NCBI GenBank assembly: GCA_001598975.1 | Contig: BBXU01000988.1 | Span: 1-37,493 of the forward strand | Reading direction: 5' to 3' | From: Parachlorella kessleri | Lineage: Eukaryota; Chlorophyta; Trebouxiophyceae; Chlorellales; Chlorellaceae | DNA: 37,493 bases | Shown: in pieces, positions 1 to 8,692 of the stretch | How the letters are laid out: each line of letters starts with the position of its first letter | Position numbering within the stretch: the stretch's first letter is position 1 | Translations under genes and position numbers: made by a program | Notes under the pieces: model-generated | Database searches by the model: none | The model's input: only the letters and a program-made list of their open reading frames with translations | Told to the model about the DNA's origin: nothing

Positions 1-57
1 TCGCGCCCCCCCACAAAACCCCCGGGGGCACCCGGCTGCTGTTGTGCCTAGGCGCAC

Positions 58-1228
58 CAGGAATGGCGAGCCCGCCAGCCTGCCGTTCAGCTCCCCCAAA
101 AGCCGCTCCAGCTCACCCCTGGCAGCCTCACGCTCCTGCAACCACACACAGCCATCCTTCCATGCATGCTCTACCACACAACGACACAGCTCTCCGCCTG
201 TGTCATGTTTGCCACCGCTGTCTCCATTTTATGTGCCGACAACCCGTACGCGCACACACTCAACCGCAGCAGCGAGCCAGTCCTGGCTGGACTGTGCACA
301 CGGACAAATATCAGGCCGCCAGATAGTCAACCTGTTCGAAGGAAGATTGCACGCTATGTGCCGCTCATGCCACAACTCATGTGTGTGTGTCTTAACTCCT
401 GTTCAGCCCCTGCTGAAATAGCTACAACAACTTTTGCTATCCAGCTGCTGCCAAACAGGCCAATACAAGGCGACTATGGCCCACCTGGGGAGAAGCCTCC
501 TGGCAGCCTGGGGGCAGCCACTTGGCAGCAGCAGCCTCAATGGCCTCTGCAATGCCGAGCAGCCGGTCAATCTCGTCCTGCGTATCCGCGCCAGTAATGA
601 TTCACAGCCTGCTAAGCACCGCGCTGGGCGTACCGCGGGGGCGGGATGTGCTACCAGGTACAGCAGGAGTTGTCACTCAGCCGGGCCATCAACAAGCTTC
701 TGCATGACCGTGACTCTGCTGCACAGCCCCCCCTACTGCTGCTACAATGCCGGCCCTTGACACAATCCACGGCATAACTGTTTGGTTTCTGTATGTGCGA
801 GAAACCACGCACCTGCTGCTCAGTCGGATACAGCTCAGACGAGCCAGCCACTGCACCCAGAAAAGAAATACTACTGAGGAAGAGTGACAGGGCATCACTG
901 GCACAAGTGTTCCCAAGTATGCGGGCGGTTGTGGGAAGTTGTTGGCAAGCGACGGTGGCCAAGTCTCGCATACCGTGCCGAGCAATAGCAGCGCTGCCTT
1001 CAACCTTCTTCCCGTCTGGCAACACCAGCACAGGCCCCTGCAGCAGGAATGTGCTGCTCTTGTTCAGCAGTACTATGAGGCCTGGTAAACTTGGACATGT
1101 CATGCGGAACCAGCTACCTTGAGATCAGAATCGGGGGCTTGAACGGCAATCTTAGCGCCCGTATAGGTGGTTGCAATCAGCACCAGGGGCTGGGAGGGGT
1201 GCCCAGGCGGTGCTGTGAAACTCATCAT
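58..1228 (-). CDS. GST-like N-terminal domain, probable cytosolic glutamyl-tRNA synthetase (partial)
   Basis: Five exons join in phase: 1228-1118, 1037-974, 850-813, 577-485 and 135-58. They give 128 residues and a fifth donor (GTGCGC) at 57; the rest lies beyond the left edge. The start is fixed by an in-frame TGA two codons before two tandem ATGs. Residues 38-59 read GPVLVLPDGKKVEG then SAAIARHV, followed by an ID-containing helix (DEIDRLLGIAEAIEAAAAKW) and LNGRLAGSPFL at 118-128. This is the fold order of a GST-like domain: short N-terminal thioredoxin-like half, helical C-terminal half. The DGKK...IARHV...L...EID order resembles the N-terminal domain of plant cytosolic GluRS, which docks the synthetase to partners. 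The catalytic core is not visible, so MetRS, eEF1B-gamma or a free GST-like adaptor remain possible. Gene reality is fairly sure; the synthetase identity is inference. Confidence 0.55.
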
Positions 1229-1900
1229 CCTTCACCTGCGGCACCCAGGGTGCCCTCAAGCTCTAGTACAAGAAGTAGAAGTGTTGTAGCAGGTCAGTTT
1301 CGCTGACAGTGTTGAACTAGCTCGCCGCCTAGTCGATCCGCTCCCGCTTTTACGCGCCCAGGGAAAGACGCGCCTGGCGAACCCCTGCCGATATCCACAT
1401 TGTTGATATTCAGTGATTTTTGATGTAGAAGCTACCCAGTTGGGAAATGAGACCCAAAGGGGAGACATGCTGTCACATGCCATGTTGGTGGCCCCCTGCG
1501 AGAGCACCCCCCACGCCCTCAACCTCGCATGCTCTGCTAGTTACTATTCACACGCTGTTTACCCAGGACGCACGGCATCTGATCACAGCGTAGTGGCCTA
1601 TTGGGGCACGCACGTGCACCAAGGTTCCAAGCTGACACCGCCAAAACAGCTTCAGCTACGTACTGCCGTGTCTCGCAGCTGCTCAACTATGGGATAAAAG
1701 CCTTATATGCCTGTCCAAGGTCATCACTTGCCTGTGACAGTGCACCTGTATTCATCCAAGGTAAGAAGCTCAAACCTCAGAGATGTACCCTAGTACAACA
1801 CTCTCGGGCTTTTCTGTTGGTGGGTATGCTTGACCTGTCGTAGGGCACCCTTGTGCCTCACATAGCAAGCTAAAGCTGCTTGCTGCGCAGGTCCAAGGTC
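1229..1900. promoter_or_regulatory. Divergent promoter region between GST-like gene and PAN gene
   Basis: No coding exon is recognised in these 672 bases between two genes transcribed away from each other. A TATA-like GATAAAAG lies at 1693-1700 on the plus strand. A likely 5' UTR intron of the PAN gene runs from donor CCAAG|GTAAGA at 1761 to acceptor GCGCAG at 1890, eleven bases before its ATG. A G-box core CACGTG sits at 1611-1616. The sites are read by eye; promoter activity is inferred. Confidence 0.4.
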
Positions 1901-2825
1901 ATGGCGAAGTTCCTAGCAGCAGCAGTCTTGCTGACCCTCTGCCTGGCTCATACTGCCAGTGCGGTGAGTCCTTGGTACTATGTTGTTTTGGCAGCTTGCC
2001 GCCACCCTGGATCCACTGCTGCAGTATCTGAAAGCAAGTTGCAGTGCAGGCAACAGCCATGATATCTTGCTGCAACTATGCTATGGGGCCCCTAGCTAGT
2101 CTCAACCCTACAACCTGAGGATGCAAATAGCTGCGTATGCCCCATGGAAGTTCTGTGCAAGTTGAGAGGTTAGCCACATGTACCTGCTGGCTCTCTGGCT
2201 GCAGTGTAGCATGGCTCAGCACAGTGGCATCCGCCTGGGCGGTGCTAACCTGCCCAATGCCAACGCGCCTCAGGCCAACCCAACTGACTGCTGCAACTGG
2301 TGTGAGGGGCGCACCGACTGCGTAGCCTGGACTTACAACACCAAGGGCGGCGGCTGCTGGCTCACAGGCGAAGGTAAAGTATGACTTGGAAAGAGCTAGG
2401 GCCGTTGTGCTGAGCGTGGGTACTGCTGTTTGGCTGGGCGGCATGTTGTGGCAATGTCTCCTGTAAACCCTAAATGGTGGTGCTTGGTTGTGACTCCTTT
2501 GGTTTTGACTTTACCTTATATGATTGTGATTAGGTGAGCCCATCCTATGCGTCGCCTTTGCGTCGAGCGTGGCTTGGCCTGGCTGCCCGTGGAGGCTTGT
2601 TGTGCCTACTGGCAACGACCAAGGGCACCCCTCATGCTGTGATGCTCCACATACTGCTTCTTGTCTGAAAGCTGCTGCTTCGGAAAGTGCCACATATTAG
2701 TCGTTGGCATGCTTTCTTTTTCTGAAAGCTAATCTGCAGCTATCGTGGCTTGCCCCAATGCAGGCTATGCTGCTCACGGGAACCAGGCGGGCGATGAGAC
2801 CTTCATCTCTGGCTGGCTCGCTTGA
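1901..2825 (+). CDS. Small secreted single-domain PAN/Apple protein
   Basis: Three coding exons, 1901-1963, 2205-2373 and 2764-2825, give a complete 97-residue protein. Residues 1-21 (MAKFLAAAVLLTLCLAHTASA) form a clear signal peptide ending AXA, encoded by its own exon. The remainder is one PAN/Apple module: HSGIRLGGANL, then cysteines C50, C51, C54, C60 and C72 in the pattern CCxxC...C...Y...CWL, ending FISGWLA. PAN domains bind proteins or carbohydrates outside the cell. C22 is a further cysteine just after the predicted cleavage site. The last exon is short but fits in phase (G|GC) and supplies the ISGW ending usual for this fold. There is no membrane anchor and no second domain. Ligand and role are unknown; wall- or mucilage-associated binding is a guess. 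Confidence 0.72.
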
Positions 2826-3127
2826 ACGGATGGCTGTGCTGTGATGTGGGGTGTGCAGCGATGCAAGGTCAGCGGGTGGCCTAATGGTAAACGAGGAGGC
2901 TTCTAAAACGTGATTACCTTGACCCTTCATGTGCTGCACCTTGTGTGTTGCTATCTTTAGGCCATTGAATCTTAACAAAGGGCGCTGGCAGCGCTTGTGT
3001 ACACTTCGAGCAGGTTGCTGATGTCGTGCATGCACTCACAAGTTGGGGGGGCCCTCAACGAGGTACCATGGCATTTTCTGCTCGTTTCTGCAAGCGTACA
3101 GATTACAGTATCGCAGGGGTTTTGACA

Positions 3128-3132
3128 TGTAA
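3128..3132 (+). terminator. TGTAA poly(A) signal of PAN gene
   Basis: First TGTAA on the plus strand after the stop at 2825, about 300 bases downstream. TGTAA is the usual chlorophyte polyadenylation signal. Confidence 0.45.
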
Positions 3133-3287
3133 GTAGTGAGACGTGCCGGATTTGCATACAGCAGCAGGGCGTGCAGACAGCAACAAAGCACCACCTGGGC
3201 GTGCAACGAGATATCAGAATGAGGGCAAAGCCTGCGAGCTTGCCGCTGATACACATCGCAGTACGATGGGTGAAAACAGCCTCTGCA

Positions 3288-3328
3288 GCCTACAGGCACT
3301 GAATGCCTCTAGGCATGTGCCTGTAGGC
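3288..3328. repeat. Perfect-armed hairpin / potential cruciform
   Basis: A 12-bp arm GCCTACAGGCAC (3288-3299) is followed by a 3-base bulge TGA, an inner stem ATGCCT (3303-3308), a 2-base loop, AGGCAT (3311-3316) and the exact complement GTGCCTGTAGGC (3317-3328). Eighteen base pairs in 41 bases lie outside any gene. If TGTAA at 3128 is the true end, it lies beyond the PAN transcript. Confidence 0.8.
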
Positions 3329-3953
3329 CCCATTGCATGACAAGCATTCTACAGATGGCTTTGGGCATAGCAGGCTAGCTCAATGAGACAGTAGATGGAA
3401 ACAGTATACCCGTACTTCCTCTCTGTTCGCATTGCCTGCCACCCAAGACGTACCTGGAACATTGCTCGCATTCGCCAGCCTGTTGATAGCATGGGTGGCA
3501 GGTAGTGCAAACAGGGAGTAGAGCTGAGCTGGACTGGACTGACAGGGCGGGATACGCCATCCTGTTGAGGTGCTACCTTGGAAGCGGTGATCAGCAGGCA
3601 GAGGGACACCTGCTGAGCACCCGCTGGGGGCCAGCAGGCGCCTACACATGCCCTGCTATTGGGGCGGTGTGTAGGGAACCCCGGGATGCAACAGACTTCC
3701 CACTAAGTTGAGAAGATGTGGACGCATCTGCCACGAGAGAGGGTCTTGGTGGAACCGTTGAGGAACCCTTGTTGATGCCCTTTAAGGTTCGACAGCGCAC
3801 TTCTTCAGCAAGGTTGCGTGGGCCCTGGAGCGCTGCTGCGCAGCTTAAGGGGTATGTAATCCGGACAGCTCCTAATCCATCTTTCATCAACAAGGCGTCC
3901 TGCTAGCCCCTTGGTATGCAACACGTGGGCAGTAAGCAGGCCAAAGGGGAGGC

Positions 3954-4439
3954 CTGCTACCTGTGCAGCAACAGCAGCCTCCCCGGCTCCAGAAGAGCTG
4001 CCTCAGCCCAGCGCAACACAAAAAAACTTCTCCACATATTTTTGGGTAGATGCATTTGAATAAACACAAGACACACCGGTGGGCTTGGCCGCTGCGCCGT
4101 TGGCTGGCTGCTGTTCCCTGCCTTCTCTCCGCCTGGGCCCCCGCTTGCCACCCTCCACTGGTTAGATATATTCCGGCCTCAGGCTGGGGCCGGCGGACTT
4201 GACCAAGCTGCAGATGAGCATGACATCGCATTGGCCCTGGCACCAGACTGGCAGCCTCAAGGGGGCAGCCGCAGGGGGTGCCACCAGAGCTGCAGCACCA
4301 CTGACTAGCTGAGGCTGCCAGGGGAGGTCCAGGAGGCGGAGAGTGTGCCAGGAAACGAGCAGCCAAATAAAACGCAGCGCTGGGCAGCTCCGCCGGGGAG
4401 GCTGCTGCTGCTGCACCGGTAGATGCAAGGGGGTAGCAG
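3954..4439. repeat. Imperfect long inverted repeat (foldback element)
   Basis: The two halves fold on each other. A 25-base block at 3963-3987 matches the reverse complement of 4392-4416 at 24 positions. Outside it, CTGCTACC (3954-3961) pairs with 4432-4439. Further in, GAGCTGCC and CAGCGC recur in order. A second block at 4106-4134 (GGCTGCTGTTCCCTGCC...CTCTCCGCCT) matches the complement of 4334-4364 with small gaps. The left arm has about 70 extra bases (roughly 4017-4089) including an A7 run. The centre holds a small palindrome, CCGGCCTCAGGCTGGGGCCGG. This could be a foldback/MITE-like element, an inverted duplication, or a long-hairpin small-RNA precursor. No target-site duplication was confirmed. 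Confidence 0.6.
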
Positions 4440-4655
4440 AGGCACTGCTGGCAGCCAACAAGGCAGCGAGCAGGGACGCTTCTGCCACTGCAGGTGCACA
4501 TTCAGAGGCCAAGTGGGCGGGCATAAACATGATCATGCATGTGATGCCACGCTGTCATGAGTCAATGTAGTAGTAGTCCCTGCAAGACAACTTGTGCTGG
4601 AATTTGCAAGCCATGCCGAGGTTGTCAGCATCCACCCTGTCTCGATCTTGATAGA

Positions 4656-7560
4656 ATGGGCGCAGTACCGGCAACAATGCACGACCGGCCGCAGGTGGTG
4701 ACTCAAGTCCCAGCTGTGTCGTCGGGCATCGTCAAGTTTGCCAAGGATGTGGTTGCCGGTACAATAGGTGAGAAGTTTGAACTGGCAGTATAGGAAAGGC
4801 AGGGGAGCCTGGGCATGGTGTGGAAGTTGTATATGCGAGGTTTTCCAGGCGCAGCTTGGCTTCAAACTGTTCTATATAGCCGTGGCGTGTCCTGCTCATC
4901 TGTTTATGGTATCACGTGCAGCAGCTTGACGGGGGCCCCTGGATCAACACCCCAAAAAGAAGAGGGCCCTGCCTGTTGTAGGTGGGATCGCTGTCACAGC
5001 AGTGGGCCACCCCTTTGACACCGTGAAAGTGAGGCTACAGACACAGTCTATGGCCAACCCTGTCTACTGTAAGTGCCCTCCCTGGCGCGCTCTTTGCCAA
5101 CTTTGTGTTGTTGGTAGCAGGTACTTAAATAGACGAACTGGAGCTGTCAACTGATTGTACTGGTTACCTAAGCTGGCCTGATTGCTGAGCCAGTAGGCCT
5201 TTCCCTTCCATATGTCACAGCCTTTGGTATACACTGAAGCGCTACTTTCAAATGTAAGGCATGTTTGGGAGGAGATAAGTGGTGTAAGGTATGGTAGCAG
5301 CTGTGGTTTACCATGACCTCCCCTTCCTGCCTGCAGCTGGGGCGCTGGATTGCTTCAAGAAGACAATAAAGTGGGAAGGCATCCCAGGCTTGTATAAGGT
5401 CAGTCACATCACTTTCTGTCTTACATTGATTTCACAAGACCTGGTTTGCACAAGCTGGTAGCGCTGAGCTGGCAGCGCAGGTGGTGGCCGCCACAGTCTT
5501 ACCCGCCAGCATCCCGGCCAGCCCCCATTCGGCCTTGAGAGTCTAGGGATTTCCTGCCAACCCCCCCTCCAGCAAATTGGGCAGCCCAGCTTGTCTCCCC
5601 GGGCTACCCCACCTGCAGGGCGTGAGCTCACCTCTGGCGGGACAGATGTTCTTCCGGGCGACGCTGTTTAGCACCTTTGGCGCCTCCAAGCGCTGGCTGG
5701 GCACCAACGCAGACGGCACCACCCGGGAGCTCACAACAGCCGACTTCTTCAAGGTGGGTGTGGGGCTGTGGCAGGCTTGTTCATCTCACTGTAAGGCGCA
5801 TGTGGAAACTGACTGTAGTGCGGGTTGCTGGAGTGGCGGGCTTGCCACATGTATGTGTTCTGTGGATTGGCAGGGTGGTCCCCTGGACAGGTCAAGCATG
5901 CCTAAGCCAAGGCTGGTGGCGTGTGTGAGCATCCCAACGTATCAAACCGGGAAAGTGTGTCGCAATCGAGATGGGATGCACATGCAGGCTCACCCAGTCT
6001 GCCATTTGTTTTGCAGGCTGGCGCCATCACCGGCTTTGCAGCGTCATTCTTTGAGTCGCCCATCGACTTCTACAAGAGCCAGATCCAAGTCCAGATCATC
6101 CGCTCAAAAACAAACCCAAACTACAAGCGTGAGTTGCACTCCCAGGCTGGGCATCGACCATGGGTGGCCCGCAGCTGGCAGGGTGGGGCTGCAGCCCTCC
6201 CCAAGTAGTCCCTCCCTAGGGCAAGATCAGGCTTCATTGGTGCAGAGCCAGCCTGCACCGGTTCCCTTCAGTGCAGAACATCATCATGATTCTCACGGAT
6301 TCTTCTGCTGCCTCCCTTCCCCTGTGCAGCACCCTACACCAGCGTGCTGCAGTGCGTGCGCGCCACGCTGGCCACCAGCGGCTGGAAGGGGCCATTCCAG
6401 GGACTCAGTGCCACGTTGGCGCGGGACGTGCCCGCCAACGCGGTTTACCTGGGGTCTTTTGAGGTGTTCAAGCGGCAGGTGGCGGAGGCCCAGGGGTGAG
6501 TGAGCAGCAGGACGTTATGAGGCGCTTGTTGTGGCGTGCTGTAACGTGAGGGGTTGGGGTTTGGGTGGAGTCTGTGGGGCGCCCCAGGCAGCTCCTGCCA
6601 GGAGAACAGCCGAGGCAGTAAGGCACTACTGGGACGCTTGGTAGATTCATGGGCAACCTTTTTGGATACCCCCTGCCGCCCTGTCCGTACTGCACCCTTG
6701 CCCACACCCAACGAGTGTAGCCTAGCGGGCTTGAACCAAGGCATTCTGCAGGTGAGCTGTACTGAGCCGAAAGGAGGCGGTAGGTGCTGTAGTTACAAGA
6801 GCAAGCTTACTGTGTGCCACGTGCAGGGTGGCTGTGCGGGAACTGACGCCGCCGGTGGTGATGGCGTGCGGCGGCATCGCGGGCGTGCTGTATTGGCTGG
6901 CCATCTTCCCGCTGGACGTCGTCAAGTCGGCCATGATGACAGACAGCATCGACCCCGCCACACGGCAGTACCCCAACATGGCGGCAACCTTCAAGGTGAG
7001 CCCGGGCGGCATGTCGCTGTGGTCAGTTGCGCCGTGCTGCGCTGTGCTGTGCTGGGGGGTGTGACTGCGTCGCTGGTCAGGTGGGCTGTACGGGCGGGGG
7101 TGGGCTGTGCTGTGCTGTGCTGGGGTGGGGTGGGGGTGGCACCATGAACAGCAGCGTGGGAGTAGGGAGCCGGAGGAGCGAGTACATACCACCAGAAGCT
7201 GGCGGAGAGGCTACACCAGGGCTTACTTACTTGATGGCATGGCCACGTGTCTTGTCAAAGTCTCGCCGGTGTGGGCGCCTGGCAGGCTGGTGTTGCGCTG
7301 GTCCAGGGTGGAAGCCTGCTTCCCAGGCGGAGGCGGCTGCCTTGCCACTTGCTCCCGCGGCCTGCAGCTTGCTCAAGCAGCCGTGCATCCTCCCATCCTG
7401 GTGTGTACGCTGCTGGCCCCTGCAGAAGCTGTATGCGGAGGGCGGCGTGCCGCGGCTGTTTCGCGGCTTCTCGCCCTGCCTCATGCGCGCGGTGCCGGCC
7501 AATGGCGTCATGCTCTTCACGGTTGACAAGATGACGCAGCTGCTCAACCCCCACCACTGA
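4656..7560 (+). CDS. Mitochondrial carrier family protein (SLC25), carnitine/ornithine-like
   Basis: Eight coding exons, 4656-4767, 4982-5068, 5337-5398, 5619-5753, 6017-6128, 6330-6495, 6827-6995 and 7426-7560, make a complete 325-residue protein, the usual carrier length. It has three repeats of two membrane helices, each with the signature PxDxxK: PFDTVKVR (48-55), PIDFYKSQ (147-154) and PLDVVKSA (253-260). The even-helix motifs GLYKG, FQGLS and LFRGFSP are present. [14 protein letters not shown] is typical of the carnitine/acylcarnitine-ornithine-BOU branch, so it should exchange a small metabolite across the inner mitochondrial membrane. The substrate cannot be read from sequence. The start is the first ATG giving a normal short N terminus; ATG at 4677 is an alternative, and an upstream in-frame ATG at 4557 would add a Cys-rich stretch unlike carriers. 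It is convergent with the aminotransferase downstream. Confidence 0.88.
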
Positions 7561-8194
7561 GTGAGCCCCTGCCAAGAGGCTCGCCTGTGTGGCGGCAGGT
7601 AACACCCTTGCCTTGGCTGGTATTGCTATTCTTGCCCCCTGGGCAGCCTAGGCCTATGTGGCGCCTTGGCCTTTCAGGTTGCTGGAGCTGGGCAAAAGGG
7701 AAGAGTGGGCTCGAGCTGCCTGTGAGGGTGGTGGGAAGTGACATCTGAACATGAATACCTGGGATTTGTTGGCTCTCAGAGCTAGGCAGGCCGGCTGCCA
7801 GCGCGTCTGGCATGCCGGGTTGGTATTTGATTGTTTCCGGGTCACCTCAGATACCTTTCGTACTTGCATTGTCTGCCTTTTCCTGGCACCCGCCCCTGAA
7901 GTTTTTGTCAGCAAAGTCGCTGCTAGGGGGCTGGGAGGCTAGAAATCTGTGGATTGCTTTGTTGAGAGCTGCCGCTTCTTGTCAGCATGTACTTGTCTGT
8001 TGGAGAGTGTCTCTTAGGTGATGTGGAAGAGTCGCAACGCTTGGCTGACTTTCTGCCTGCGATCAAGGGGCACGACGCTTCCTATAGCCGGGAATTGTGA
8101 CTTGAGGAGTCCTGTTGGAGCAACTATTTGTGGTCAGCACCTCGGCAGTGAGTCGAGGTGTGTGCTTGAGACTGCAAATTGTTCTACCAATGTT

Positions 8195-8199
8195 TTACA
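8195..8199 (-). terminator. TGTAA poly(A) signal of AGT gene
   Basis: TTACA on the plus strand is TGTAA on the minus strand, about 495 bases after the AGT stop. No closer copy is seen on that strand. Confidence 0.4.
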
Positions 8200-8399
8200 C
8201 CTACCCACCGATTGGCAAACTACAATCAGTAGCACCTGTGAGTGAGCCTACGGGGAAGCTGGGCCCCAAAGCAAAAAATATGAGCCCGAAGGCGAGCACA
8301 TAATCAAATGAGCACGGTCCGGACCCCCAACAACAGCACCTGCTGCCACACAGCGTCAGTAGCGTTGAATTGCAGCGAGGGTGATAGCACTTGGGGAAA

Positions 8400-8424
8400 T
8401 GTAAGATAGAGTCACGCAGTGTAA
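8400..8424 (+). terminator. Paired TGTAA poly(A) signals of the carrier gene
   Basis: Two TGTAA copies (8400-8404 and 8420-8424) are the first on the plus strand after the carrier stop. They imply a 3' UTR of about 0.85 kb. Confidence 0.4.
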
Positions 8425-8692
8425 GGCCCCGGCCGTATAGGCAGCTGGGAGGTTGACAGGAGGACTACCACGCGCCAAAAATACCAGTCTAGAGGGAGAA
8501 AGTGCTGCACACCGTCCGCCGCTGCCCACTACAGCCTATCACGCACAGCATGGCGAGTTTCCTGCACATCAAGCTCAGCACCGACCCCAGGGTAGAGTCC
8601 GGCTCCTTGCGCCTTCGCTGTGCTGCAGGAGCAACCACTGCACTCCACTGCCTCCATAATGATGCTGACGTGCTTGCTCGGCTGGCTGTGCA

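Larger units (their letters stand above)
2826..4655. other. Non-coding interval with hairpin and foldback element
   Basis: These 1.8 kb hold the 3' UTR of the PAN gene, a perfect-armed hairpin (3288-3328), a foldback element (3954-4439) and the upstream region of the mitochondrial carrier. Open frames here, the longest 204 codons at 3887-4501 on the minus strand, have Cys/Ser/Pro/Ala-rich translations with no recognisable domain, and they run through the foldback. No gene is called. Confidence 0.5.
7561..8692. other. Convergent 3' regions of the carrier and AGT genes
   Basis: No coding exon is recognised in 1.13 kb between the carrier stop (7560) and the AGT stop (8693). Plus-strand TGTAA motifs occur at 8400-8404 and 8420-8424. 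The minus-strand TGTAA nearest AGT is at 8199-8195. If these are used, the two 3' UTRs overlap by roughly 200 bases. Confidence 0.45.

Noticed and set aside
3887..4501. 204-codon open frame on the minus strand
   Set aside because: Cys/Ser/Pro/Ala-rich translation without domain or splice context; it crosses the foldback element, which explains the openness and composition.
5577..6503. 308-codon open frame in the carrier gene
   Set aside because: It runs through introns 4 and 5 in a frame other than that of the carrier exons; the spliced carrier explains the region.
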